Shown: positions 7,980 to 16,131, numbered from the stretch's first letter. The stretch is 29,297 bases of DNA from Bacteroidales bacterium (GCA_016295245.1 JAEDLO010000011.1:1-29297); one strand, 5' to 3'. Numbers and translations are program-made. Notes: generated by a model not told the origin, from the letters alone.

Positions 7980-9241
7980 TCGCCTTTGGTCTTTGGAGGT
8001 CTGGAATCCCGCCCGGCCTGGTTGCCGCGTTTGCGTTGACCCTGACGGTTTTGGCGCGGTGCTTTTTGAGCATCTGCTTCCAACGGAGCGGACTCCGAAG
8101 GCTTCGGCCTGTTCTTGCCCTTCGACGAGCGGTTTTTCTTTCTCTTCGGGGTGTCGAAGCGGGTGATGCTGTCATCGCCCACGGCCGTTACGAACTCCGG
8201 TATCGCAGGCTCCGGCTCGGTGCGCAGCGATTCCGGTTTGATACCGTTGCGGTTCATCTTGATGATTTCGCTCACCTCCGAGGCATCCAGCGGGTAGAGA
8301 ACGGCATCCGAGCCTTTCTCGTACGAGAAATACATCACTTCGCGCAAGATGTCCGTCTTGCGCAGGTAGGCCAGGCCGTCCTCGAACTCGAGAGGCTCGC
8401 TGACCTTAGGGATGCGCGACTGGGCGTCCATATAGGTGGCAACCTCGTAATTGAGGCAGCACTTGAGTTTGCCGCACTGGCCTGCAAGTTTCTGGGGATT
8501 GAGCGAGAGGTCCTGGCAACGCGCTGCCGCAGTCGAAATCGACTGGAAGGACGAGATGTAGTTGGCACAGCAGAGCTCGCGGCCGCAGATGCCCAGGCCA
8601 CCTATCAGACCGGCTTCCTGGCGCGCACCGATCTGCTTCATCTCGATGCGGATGCGGAACTCCTCGGCGAAGACCTTGATGAGCTGGCGGAAGTCCACCC
8701 TCCCGTCGGCGATGTAATAGAAGATGGCCTTTGAGCCGTCACCCTGGAATTCCACGTCGCCGATTTTCATATCGAGTCCCATCTCGGCAGCAATCCTGCG
8801 AGCCTTGATCATAGTCTCCTGTTCGCGGGCTATGGCTTCCTGCCACTTCTCGATGTCGATCTGGCGGGCCTTGCGGTAGATTTTCTTGAATTCCGCAGTG
8901 TCCGGATTGATGCCGCGACACTTCATCTGGCGGCCCACAATAGGGCCTTCGAGTGTCACGATGCCAAGGTCAAGACCCGTGACCGCTTCCACGACCACCA
9001 GGTCGCCGATGCGGACATTCTGCTGGGATTCGTTGACATAGATACCCTTGCGAGTGTTTTTGAAGCGCACTTCATAAAGATTCGCAAAGGTTCCGTCACG
9101 GGCATCCTTGAGCCAGTTGTAGTCTCCGAGCTTGCAGCAGCCTGCACGGTAGCTGATCTGGGACTCGCCTGTCTGGCTGTCGTGGGTCACGACGCAACCG
9201 CGGTTGCAGTCGTAATGTATGGTTTCCTTGTCGTTGTTCAT
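7976..9241 (-). CDS. ricT: PSP1-domain protein RicT/YaaT
   Basis: RicT in Bacillus is part of the Fe-S Y-complex that modulates RNase Y and mRNA maturation; its role in Bacteroidota is not settled. The 421-residue protein has the PSP1 domain in its first 300 residues. Clustered cysteines C219, C224, C225, C256, C261 and C262 (GICGRELCCANY, QCGKLKCCLNYE) fit iron-sulphur binding. Extra cysteines at 12, 16, 35 and 36 lie at the N-terminus. Residues from about 361 to the end form a Lys/Arg/Gln-rich low-complexity tail (KRKKNRSSKGKNRPK and more) absent from the roughly 275-residue Bacillus protein, perhaps for RNA contact. It overlaps delta' and gldH by 4 bases each (ATGA). Confidence 0.88.
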   Translation of the reverse strand: MNNDKETIHYDCNRGCVVTHDSQTGESQISYRAGCCKLGDYNWLKDARDGTFANLYEVRFKNTRKGIYVNESQQNVRIGDLVVVEAVTGLDLGIVTLEGPIVGRQMKCRGINPDTAEFKKIYRKARQIDIEKWQEAIAREQETMIKARRIAAEMGLDMKIGDVEFQGDGSKAIFYYIADGRVDFRQLIKVFAEEFRIRIEMKQIGARQEAGLIGGLGICGRELCCANYISSFQSISTAAARCQDLSLNPQKLAGQCGKLKCCLNYEVATYMDAQSRIPKVSEPLEFEDGLAYLRKTDILREVMYFSYEKGSDAVLYPLDASEVSEIIKMNRNGIKPESLRTEPEPAIPEFVTAVGDDSITRFDTPKRKKNRSSKGKNRPKPSESAPLEADAQKAPRQNRQGQRKRGNQAGRDSRPPKTKGE

Positions 9242-10221
9242 AAAATGATATATAGTCTGTCAACCATATCAGTGAAAAGCAACTTCAGGTTGACGTTTCT
9301 GTCAATCAACATTTTGGCCCTGTCGATGACCGCGAGGGCCTTTCGAGGGAAGGTTTTAGGGCAGCTCGCGGCATAACGTGCGGTGCTGTCCGAAGTCTCA
9401 GCCGAGGGTTTTACGCCCTGCTGGATGAGAAACATCTCCCGGAGGATTCCGGAAGCATAGGCGCAGAATGCCTTGGCCTGGTCCCTGGACGGGAGGGCAG
9501 CGAGTTTCTCCCCTGCATCGAGGGCGGAGAGCAGATTCTTTGTCGTCAGACTGTCCATAAGCGCCTCGAAAAGGGCGGGATCCTGGAAATCCGGGGCGGC
9601 GAGCTCAGCCGAAGGGGCGATGCGTATCCGCTGACAGCGGGATGCGATGGTCACGAGAACCTTCTCCGGTTGGTGGGTTATCAGCAGGAACTGGGTCTTG
9701 AGCGGCGGTTCCTCTATCAATTTCAGGAGCCTGTTGGCGGTCTCCTGGTTCATCTTTTCGGGAAGATAGATGATAACCATCCTGTAGCCTCCCTCAAGGG
9801 CGCTGAGCGAAAGCTTGTCCAGCAGCCACTTGGCCTGGCCGACGGCGATGAGGCTGTTCTTGCCCTGGATGTCAAGCGCCTCCAGGAGCTCTGCTTCTGT
9901 GAAAGAGGCCTTTTGGGCATAGAGCGCGCGCAACTGCGCATAATACTGCTCGGACACGGAGTCCGAACCGGTCGGGAAGATGAAGTGGAGGTCCGGATGG
10001 ATCAGTTTGCCTATCTTGCCGCAGGTCGGGCAGGTTCCGCAAGGCTCGCCTCCGCTGCGCTGAGTGCAGCAAAGGTACTGCAGGAAGGCGATACAGAGCG
10101 GGAATGCGCCACCGCCGTCATCCTCGTGGAAGAGGATGGCGTGAGGGACACGGTCGCCGTCGACCATGTTCCGCAGAGCCGCGACAACGGTCTCATTTCC
10201 ACGCAACTGTTTAAAACTCAT
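9238..10221 (-). CDS. holB: DNA polymerase III clamp-loader subunit delta'
   Basis: Delta' is part of the clamp loader that places the beta clamp on DNA. The 327-residue protein starts with MSFKQLRGNETVVAALRNMV and has a four-Cys zinc site (CCTQRSGGEPCGTCPTCGKI, about residues 51-70) followed by HPDLHFIFP. It also has the RMVIIYLPEKMNQETANRLL and KLIEEPP segments and SRCQRIRI (sensor 1 region). The P-loop position reads HEDDGGGAFPL, so ATP binding is not expected, which is normal for delta'. Both ends overlap neighbours by ATGA, and the pairing with ricT downstream is a familiar one. Confidence 0.9.
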   Translation of the reverse strand: MSFKQLRGNETVVAALRNMVDGDRVPHAILFHEDDGGGAFPLCIAFLQYLCCTQRSGGEPCGTCPTCGKIGKLIHPDLHFIFPTGSDSVSEQYYAQLRALYAQKASFTEAELLEALDIQGKNSLIAVGQAKWLLDKLSLSALEGGYRMVIIYLPEKMNQETANRLLKLIEEPPLKTQFLLITHQPEKVLVTIASRCQRIRIAPSAELAAPDFQDPALFEALMDSLTTKNLLSALDAGEKLAALPSRDQAKAFCAYASGILREMFLIQQGVKPSAETSDSTARYAASCPKTFPRKALAVIDRAKMLIDRNVNLKLLFTDMVDRLYIIL

Positions 10222-11186
10222 ATAGTCCTGCTGCTATTGTAGTATGCTATCTCTATCAAGAAGGTCTTTGCCTGGGAATCCGGGAATACATCGAGCGCCC
10301 TCTCGGCCTTTTGAATCCAGGCATCAAGCTGCCTTGTGGCATATTCGATGCCGCCGCCTTCGTGCACGAAGGCCATAAGCTGCTCGTAGGCTCCCTCCTG
10401 CTTGTCGATGCGGCCGACCATCTCCCTTATCTCCTTCGGGGCGTCTGCGTTGCGCAGGGCACCGAGCAGCGGCAGGGTGATCTTCTTCTCCTTGAGGTCC
10501 ACCCCGACAGGCTTGCCCAGACGCTTGTCTCCCGTGTAGTCGAGGATGTCGTCCTTGATTTGGAAGGCTATGCCCAGGGCCTTGGCGTATTGCTCGACCG
10601 CCTCAAGCTGGGCGGGGCTCGCCGAAACCGAGATGGCGGCTCCCTTGACTGAAGCCACGAAGAGCGATGCCGTCTTGCAGAAGATGATGCGCAGATAATC
10701 CTCTTCGCAGGTATCGAGGCTGGAGGCCTTTTCAAGCTGGAGCATTTCTCCCTCGGCCAAATCGGTCAGAGTCCGCGAAAACAGCGGAATCACCTTCTCG
10801 AAGCAGCTGGTGCTGAGCACCATCTCGACCGCACGCGCCAGCCAGTAGTCCCCCACCAGCACTGCCGCATTCGGACCCAGCAGGGCGGAAAGCGTCGGGG
10901 CGCCACGGCGCTCTTTGCTCTCATCCGCAACGTCATCGTGCATCAAAGTCGCATTGTGGAGGATTTCGGCAGAAGCGGCCAGACGCAGGCTGTCTTCATT
11001 AGGCTGGGAGACGAGCCGGGCCGAAAGCAGGGAGAGTATAGGCCGAAGCTGCTTGCCTGTACGAGAAAGCAGCATCTCATTTGTCTTTTCCAGCAGACCG
11101 ACATCAGTGTGGAGAGACTGACGTATCAGCTCCCTGCAGCGAGTCCAGTCCGGGCCCAGATAGTCGATTATCTCCAGTGTGCTCAA
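10218..11186 (-). CDS. Polyprenyl (all-trans) diphosphate synthase
   Basis: The enzyme extends allylic diphosphates with isopentenyl diphosphate, giving the side chain of menaquinone or a similar long isoprenoid. The 322-residue protein has both Asp-rich motifs, DDVAD (84-88) and DDILD (212-216), plus GKQLRPILSLLSA and the small Ala at 79, five residues before the first motif, which favours a long product. The best start is a TTG (11186-11184) that overlaps the stop of the LOG gene as TTGA; the first in-frame ATG is near residue 39 and would cut into the fold. It overlaps delta' by 4 bases. Product length (hepta-, octa- or other) cannot be fixed, so I give no symbol. Confidence 0.9.
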   Translation of the reverse strand: MSTLEIIDYLGPDWTRCRELIRQSLHTDVGLLEKTNEMLLSRTGKQLRPILSLLSARLVSQPNEDSLRLAASAEILHNATLMHDDVADESKERRGAPTLSALLGPNAAVLVGDYWLARAVEMVLSTSCFEKVIPLFSRTLTDLAEGEMLQLEKASSLDTCEEDYLRIIFCKTASLFVASVKGAAISVSASPAQLEAVEQYAKALGIAFQIKDDILDYTGDKRLGKPVGVDLKEKKITLPLLGALRNADAPKEIREMVGRIDKQEGAYEQLMAFVHEGGGIEYATRQLDAWIQKAERALDVFPDSQAKTFLIEIAYYNSSRTI

Positions 11187-11713
11187 AGCAGTTCCTTCAA
11201 TTCATCAATATTGCGCGGAAAGCTTATCAGCTCCCGCGATTTCGTATCGAGCATTCCTTCCCTGACAAACAGGTCCAGCTGCTCCCTGTAAGGCTCGTAA
11301 TAGCCGTCCATATTGTAGGCAATAACTCGCCCCGGATACAGGCCCATCTTTGCCAGGCAGAAAGTCTCCGAGAGTTCATCCATAGTGCCAATGCCGCCGG
11401 GAAGGGCTATTGCCAGACAGGTTCCCTCCCTCATCGCGTCCTTGCGCTCCGACATCTTGTCCGTCCAGATCAGGTCAGTGAGGGCAGGATGCTCCAGTCC
11501 CTTCATAAAACGGGGAAGGACGCCGATATTTTCGGCGCCGCAACGGGCAGCTTCATCGCTTACGTGTCCCATAGTACCCTTGACGGTACCCCCGGAAACA
11601 ATTCCGTATCCAGACAAACAAGCCGCACGGACAACTTCCCGCGCAGCTTGATTGTATTTCGGATTGATGTCGTAGCTGGCCGAACAAAATACTACAGCCC
11701 TTTTTTCCGACAT
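11183..11713 (-). CDS. LOG-family protein (cytokinin riboside 5'-monophosphate phosphoribohydrolase type)
   Basis: LOG-family enzymes cleave nucleoside monophosphates, classically N6-isopentenyl-AMP, to the free base and ribose 5-phosphate. The 176-residue protein has the family motif PGGIGTMDE at 105-113 with the catalytic Glu, the SGGTVKGTMGHVSDEA segment (40-55), and MSERKDAM (87-94), matching the conserved Met-x-x-Arg-Lys region. Length is typical of type I LOG proteins. It starts one base after the barrel-protein stop and overlaps the prenyl synthase start. MiaA, which makes the isopentenyl-adenosine that LOG would act on after tRNA turnover, lies at the end of the same run. The true substrate in this organism is unknown. 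Confidence 0.88.
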   Translation of the reverse strand: MSEKRAVVFCSASYDINPKYNQAAREVVRAACLSGYGIVSGGTVKGTMGHVSDEAARCGAENIGVLPRFMKGLEHPALTDLIWTDKMSERKDAMREGTCLAIALPGGIGTMDELSETFCLAKMGLYPGRVIAYNMDGYYEPYREQLDLFVREGMLDTKSRELISFPRNIDELKELL

Positions 11714-11714
11714 C

Positions 11715-12362
11715 CTAGAACAGTACGGTTATGGTTGCTGAGATACCGTTTACATTCTTGGCATTGATTTTTCCGATGCCGGAAACGATATTGTTCAAGG
11801 TAGCGTCTTCGGCACCATACAGGTCGCTGAAAGTCCAGAAATACTTCACGCTGAGCTGGAAATGCTTGAGGATTTCAACTCCCGCGCCGAGGCTCAGACC
11901 ATATTCAAGCCTGTTCTTCACATTATCCCAGGTCTTTTCCGGAGCTGCAGCAGCGTTCAGAGCGCTCTTGGCTGTAATCTCGTTGGCAACTGCATAGCCC
12001 ACGAAAGGCTCGGCAAGTCCGTAAACACGGACAAGGCTGCCAATACCGAGGCCGGCCTGGAGCTGAACGGGAACCTCAACGAAACCGGTCTTGAAGTCAA
12101 GAGAGGTGTTAGCGATGTTTTCAACATCGAAGTGTGTTCCCTTAACGTTATAGAGGATTGAAGGCTGGATTGCGATGAAGTTGCCCAGACCGATCTTGTA
12201 GGTGATACCCACGTGGTACTGGTTGATCATCTTTCCCTTTACCTCGTTGAGAGCGGTTTCAACATTGGCAGACGCAGAGGTGAGACCCGCGCTGATACCC
12301 AGCTGAGCGAAAGCACCGACGGCTATGAACATAGCCACTGCGGTTGTAAGAATCTTTTTCAT
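11715..12362 (-). CDS. Small outer-membrane beta-barrel protein
   Basis: A 215-residue exported protein with a clear signal peptide (MKKILTTAVAMFIAVGAFAQ). Alternating hydrophobic strands follow (YHVGITYKIGLGNFIAIQPSILYNVKG, VEVPVQLQAGLGIGSLVRVYGLAEPFVGYAV, LEYGLSLGAGVEILKHFQLSVKYFW), and the chain ends in ISATITVLF, an aromatic C-terminus usual for outer-membrane barrels. It fits the porin-like PorT/OMP_b-brl_2 group. The gene lies 3 bases after trxA and 1 base before the LOG gene, so it is firmly in the operon, but nothing in the sequence links its role to theirs. The function is not known. Confidence 0.8.
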   Translation of the reverse strand: MKKILTTAVAMFIAVGAFAQLGISAGLTSASANVETALNEVKGKMINQYHVGITYKIGLGNFIAIQPSILYNVKGTHFDVENIANTSLDFKTGFVEVPVQLQAGLGIGSLVRVYGLAEPFVGYAVANEITAKSALNAAAAPEKTWDNVKNRLEYGLSLGAGVEILKHFQLSVKYFWTFSDLYGAEDATLNNIVSGIGKINAKNVNGISATITVLF

Positions 12363-12365
12363 TTT

Positions 12366-12680
12366 TTAATATAAATCGTTGATCTTCTTGATAATTTCCT
12401 GCTTTGAGACGAGGCCTACCGACCTGTCGGCAAGGACTCCGTTCTTGAAGAACAGGAGAGTCGGGATGTTGCGGATGCCGTACTTAGCGGCGAGGTCCTC
12501 GCAATCGTCCACATTGCACTTGGCTACGACAGCCTTGCCGTCGAGCTCACTTGCGACCTCGTCAAGAACTGGAGCGAGGGCGCGGCAAGGGCCACACCAG
12601 GTAGCCCAGAAATCAATCACTACAGGTACCGGAGAGGCCAGTACGTCAGCGATATTGGCGTCATTGATAACTACTTCCAT
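12366..12680 (-). CDS. trxA: Thioredoxin
   Basis: A 104-residue single-domain thioredoxin that reduces protein disulphides in the cytoplasm. It has the active site WCGPC (28-32) in the context DFWATWCGPCRALAPVLDE and the cis-Pro loop NIPTLLFFKNG. There is no signal peptide, and length is normal. It is the first gene of the run that ends with miaA. Its own promoter lies in the 3' end of the PII-like gene, and a strong hairpin lies in its leader, so it can be expressed apart from the efflux operon. As the promoter-proximal gene it would be the most abundant product of the run. Confidence 0.96.
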   Translation of the reverse strand: MEVVINDANIADVLASPVPVVIDFWATWCGPCRALAPVLDEVASELDGKAVVAKCNVDDCEDLAAKYGIRNIPTLLFFKNGVLADRSVGLVSKQEIIKKINDLY

Positions 12681-12689
12681 AATAAATAA

Positions 12690-12720
12690 CCGCCGCCCGA
12701 TCTGGTTTTCCGGGCGACGG
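12690..12720 (-). promoter_or_regulatory. Strong GC hairpin at the 5' end of the trxA mRNA
   Basis: On the minus strand CCGTCGCCCG (12720-12711) and CGGGCGGCGG (12699-12690) pair over 10 positions with one U-G wobble and an 11-base loop. The expected transcription start of trxA, about 4 bases after its -7 box, is near 12720, so the mRNA would begin with this stem. It ends 9 bases before the trxA ATG. It may protect the message from decay. It may also act as a weak terminator for the efflux operon, but only TTATTTATT follows, not a clean T run. Confidence 0.6.
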
Positions 12721-12723
12721 TCA

Positions 12724-12753
12724 CAAAGATAATCATTTAATAGAAATTTTCAA
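12724..12753 (-). promoter_or_regulatory. trxA: trxA operon promoter
   Basis: On the minus strand TTG (12753-12751) is followed after 19 bases by TATCTTTG (12731-12724), an excellent match to the Bacteroides -33/-7 consensus. The -33 element lies inside the last codons of the PII-like gene, so the trxA run has its own start inside the end of the efflux operon. Confidence 0.75.
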
Positions 12754-13030
12754 TGTTCCAGACAAAGGCTCTCAAACCAAGGTCAGGCGAGGCTTCATCT
12801 TTGGCTTTGAGCTCGGATAGGAGTTTGCTGACCTTTTCGTCCTCGACCATTACAAGGACTGCGTGGTTCATCTCCGGCCAGGCGTGGGAGCCGAGTCTCG
12901 GGATGCCGTTGAAGTTGCCCTTGCCCTGGATGTCGGTCCACCTGGTGTAGCCTCTCTGGCGGTTTTCCGCAAGCAAATCGACGATTTCGTCGTTGTATGC
13001 CTGATTGTATGCTATGAATAACGCTTTCAT
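12737..13030 (-). CDS. PII-like small protein of the RND efflux operon
   Basis: A 97-residue protein (start MKALFIAYNQAYNDEIVDLL, end GLRAFVWNIENFY) with the alternating pattern of a ferredoxin-like PII fold. Strand-helix MKALFIAYN...IVDLLAEN is followed by RGYTRWTDIQGKGNFNGIPRLGSHAWP in the position of the PII T-loop, then NHAVLVMVEDEKVSKLLSELKA. Similar PII-like proteins are found beside RND pumps in Bacteroidota. The Tyr uridylylated in GlnB is not clearly placed. Its ATG overlaps the last base of the pump's stop codon (TAATG), so the two are translationally coupled. A role in sensing a ligand and adjusting the pump is inferred from context, not shown. Confidence 0.72.
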   Translation of the reverse strand: MKALFIAYNQAYNDEIVDLLAENRQRGYTRWTDIQGKGNFNGIPRLGSHAWPEMNHAVLVMVEDEKVSKLLSELKAKDEASPDLGLRAFVWNIENFY

Positions 13031-16000
13031 TATGCTTTCAGTTTCAGTTTCTTTCTCTTTTCAATCCTGGTAGCGAAGACGCAGTAGATAGTCGGAATCA
13101 GGACGAGGGTCACGATGGTCGAAACCGACAGACCCCAGCATACCGTCATACCGAGCGAGCGCCACATCTCCGAGCCTTCGCCCGTTCCGAGGGCCATAGG
13201 CAGCATACCGAGGACGGTGGTGAGAGTGGTCATAAGGATAGGACGCAGACGGCTCTTGGCAGCGGCAGTCGAGGCATCCCTGGCGTTCATTCCCCTCTCC
13301 TGAAGGAGTATGGTGTAGTCGATGAGCACGATACCGTTCTTCACCACGATACCAATCAGGATGATGACACCCACGATTGACATCACACCCAAAGCCGTAC
13401 CGGTAATGGTCAGACCGAGGATGACGCCGACAACGGCGAACGGAAGCGAGAACATAATGACAAACGGACTGAGGAAGGACTCGAACTGAGAGGCCATCAC
13501 CATATAGACGAGGATGACCATCAGTATCATCAGGATTATCATATCCCCGAACATCTCCTGCTGGTCTTCGAAGTCACCGGCAATCACGGTTGAGATGCCT
13601 GAAGGGAGTTCGATGCCGTCAATGATGCTCTGGGCGCTATCCACGCCATCGCTCAATGCCCTGCCGTCGGCTATGATGCCCGTTACGGTAATCAGGCGCT
13701 CCCTGTCCTTGCGCTCGATGGTCGGAGGCACGAGGGTCTCGACCACGTGTCCAAGCTCCTTCATCCTGATCTGGTTGCCGGAGGCGTTGGTGACCGTGAT
13801 GTTCTCCATATCCTCGACGCTGCGGCGGAACTCCGGCGCGTAACGCACGCGGATGTCGTACTCGTCACCGTCTTCGCGGTAGTAGGATGCCAGCGAGCCG
13901 CTCATCGCAGCGCTGAAGGCTGCACCGGCGGTGGAAGAATTGAGGCCGTTGAGCGCGAGTTTGGTCCTGTCGAAGTCCATCTGGTATTCAGGAGTGTACT
14001 CGTCGCGGCTGAGGGTTACCTGCGAGAAGACCTTGTCCTCGATCATTTTTGCCTGGATGGCGCGTGCTATCTGGTCGGTGTTCTCGAAGCTGTAGCCGTA
14101 AACCTCAACCTTGATGGATGAGGCTCCGCCCATTCCGCCACCACCTTCAACCACCTGGGCCTTGCGAATTTCAGGATAACGGGCGCATATGCCGCGCACT
14201 ACGTCGGAAATCTCCGCAGAAGTACGCTCACGGGTACTTGAGGTACCGATGTTGATATTGGCGGAAATAAGGTGGGTACCGTTGTTCTGCATACTTGCAA
14301 GAGTATTGTCGGAAGAAGCCTGGCCGAAGCTGGCGTTGAAGACCTTGAGTTCAGGGACTTCCGCCTTCACATCATTGTAGAAGGTTTGGTAGAATTCGCG
14401 GGTCACATCCTGCGAGGTTCCACGGGGAAGCTCGATAGTCACGCTCAGACGGTCCGAATCGCCGTGAGGGAAATATTCCGTCTTGACCTTCGGTCCGAGC
14501 AGGCAGACAACGGCCACGAACAGGGCCATGAAAGAAAGAATCACTCTCTTGCGCCTCTTGACTGCCCAATGTATGATGTGGGCATAGCCCCTTGATATCT
14601 TGTCAAGGAAGCGGTTGACAGGGCCGAATACGGCATTGAAGGCCTTTCCGTGCTTTTCGTTCGGTCGAAGGAGCTTCGAACAGAGCATAGGCACAAAGGT
14701 AAGGGCTGCCGTGGTGGACACTATCATAATGATGCTGACAATCCAGCCGAGCTGCTTGAACATAATGCCGGCCATACCGTTTAGCATAGTCAGAGGCAGG
14801 AACACGCAGAGCATCGTCAGGGTTGACGCGATTACGGAGATACCCACTTCGCCCGTGCCGTGAACGGCAGCCTCGGAAGGCTTCTCGCCGCGCGCAAGGT
14901 GGGTCGATACGTTTTCGAGCACCACGATGGCGTCATCCACGACCATACCTATGGCTATTGCGAGCGCGGACATCGAGATGATGTTGAGAGTGTTACCCGT
15001 CGCGAAGAGGTAAATCAACGAGGCAAGCAGGGCAAGAGGAATCGACAGCACCACAATCATCGTTGATTTGATGTTGCCCAGGAAGAGGAAGACCACGAGC
15101 ATTACGACCAGGAAGGTGATGATGATGGTCTCGAAGAGGGTGTTGATGGTGTTGATGATCTCGGTCGAGCCGTCCATCACGATGGTCAGTTTGATGTCTG
15201 AAGGAAGGTCCTTCTCAATCTTGACCAGCTCCCGCTTAATGCGCTTGATGACGTTGACGGTGTTGCCGCCGTTCTGCTTCTGAATCACTATGCGCGCTGC
15301 GCGCTGTCCGTCGGTGTATGCTTCCATCTCGCGCTCCTCGGAGCCGTCCCTGACAGTTGCCACGTCGCGCAGGTACACAGCCTTGCCGGCGAAGGCACCC
15401 ACGACCACGTCGAGCAGCTCTGACGGATCCTTGAACTCCTTCTGAACGCGAAGGGTAAAGGTCTCGGAGCCGATGTCGATGTTGCCTGAAGGGATGTTGC
15501 GGTTCTCGACGCTTATGATGTTGGCGATCTGGCTGATGCTCAGACCGTAAGCCTGAAGCTTGCTGGGATCACAGTAAACCTGGATTTCACGGGTCGGGGC
15601 ACCTGCAACCGAAATTGTACCGACGCCCGGCACGCGGGCGAGCGGAGTCGCAAGCTTGTCGTCGAGAATCTTGTCCAGACCCGGAAGGCTCTCCTCGGCA
15701 GTCGCCGAGATGAGCATAATAGGCATATCCGAAGCGCTGAACTTAAAGATGACAGGCTTGGAAGCGCCGTCAGGAAGTATGGAATTGACCATATCCAGCT
15801 TGTCTCGGACGTTGTTGGTAGCCTCATCAATGTCAGTGCCGTACTCGAAGGTAAGGGTAAGCAGCGAGATGTTCTCTTTCGACTGCGAGTTGAGTTCCTT
15901 GAGGTCGTCGACGCCGTTGAGCGCATTCTCAAGGACTTTTGTCAGGTTGGTCTCGATATCCTGTGCGTTTGCACCCTGATAGGACGACATTACCATAATG

Positions 16001-16131
16001 GTATTTGCATCGAAATCCGGGAACTGGGCGATGGAAGTCTTCACAAGGGCGAAGATACCCAGAATCGCGAATGCGATGAATACCAGGGAGGTAGTTACAG
16101 GATTGTTGACCGCTTTACGGTAAATGCTCAT
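13030..16131 (-). CDS. RND multidrug efflux permease, AcrB-like
   Basis: The inner-membrane pump of a tripartite efflux system, driven by protons. The 1,033-residue protein has the usual layout: a first membrane helix (about 11-30), a large periplasmic domain starting QFPDFDANTIMV, and helices from about 335. The proton-relay pair D399-D400 lies in AIAIGMVVDDAIVVLEN. A second half repeats this plan, with membrane helices near the C-terminus (VMASQFESFLSPFVIMFSLP, ILIGIVVKNGIVLID). It lacks the metal-binding features I would expect of CusA, so it is of the HAE drug-export type. It overlaps the adaptor gene by ATGA and the PII-like gene by TAATG. The substrate is unknown. Confidence 0.93.
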   Translation of the reverse strand: MSIYRKAVNNPVTTSLVFIAFAILGIFALVKTSIAQFPDFDANTIMVMSSYQGANAQDIETNLTKVLENALNGVDDLKELNSQSKENISLLTLTFEYGTDIDEATNNVRDKLDMVNSILPDGASKPVIFKFSASDMPIMLISATAEESLPGLDKILDDKLATPLARVPGVGTISVAGAPTREIQVYCDPSKLQAYGLSISQIANIISVENRNIPSGNIDIGSETFTLRVQKEFKDPSELLDVVVGAFAGKAVYLRDVATVRDGSEEREMEAYTDGQRAARIVIQKQNGGNTVNVIKRIKRELVKIEKDLPSDIKLTIVMDGSTEIINTINTLFETIIITFLVVMLVVFLFLGNIKSTMIVVLSIPLALLASLIYLFATGNTLNIISMSALAIAIGMVVDDAIVVLENVSTHLARGEKPSEAAVHGTGEVGISVIASTLTMLCVFLPLTMLNGMAGIMFKQLGWIVSIIMIVSTTAALTFVPMLCSKLLRPNEKHGKAFNAVFGPVNRFLDKISRGYAHIIHWAVKRRKRVILSFMALFVAVVCLLGPKVKTEYFPHGDSDRLSVTIELPRGTSQDVTREFYQTFYNDVKAEVPELKVFNASFGQASSDNTLASMQNNGTHLISANINIGTSSTRERTSAEISDVVRGICARYPEIRKAQVVEGGGGMGGASSIKVEVYGYSFENTDQIARAIQAKMIEDKVFSQVTLSRDEYTPEYQMDFDRTKLALNGLNSSTAGAAFSAAMSGSLASYYREDGDEYDIRVRYAPEFRRSVEDMENITVTNASGNQIRMKELGHVVETLVPPTIERKDRERLITVTGIIADGRALSDGVDSAQSIIDGIELPSGISTVIAGDFEDQQEMFGDMIILMILMVILVYMVMASQFESFLSPFVIMFSLPFAVVGVILGLTITGTALGVMSIVGVIILIGIVVKNGIVLIDYTILLQERGMNARDASTAAAKSRLRPILMTTLTTVLGMLPMALGTGEGSEMWRSLGMTVCWGLSVSTIVTLVLIPTIYCVFATRIEKRKKLKLKA

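Noticed and set aside
6692..8734. Long plus-strand open frames (265 and 269 codons) across trmB, gldH and ricT
   Set aside because: They are antisense shadows of three well-supported genes, with no recognisable motif and no promoter of the local type.
10080..10221. Degenerate P-loop in delta' as a sign of a broken gene
   Set aside because: Delta' subunits normally do not bind ATP, and the zinc site and other segments are intact.
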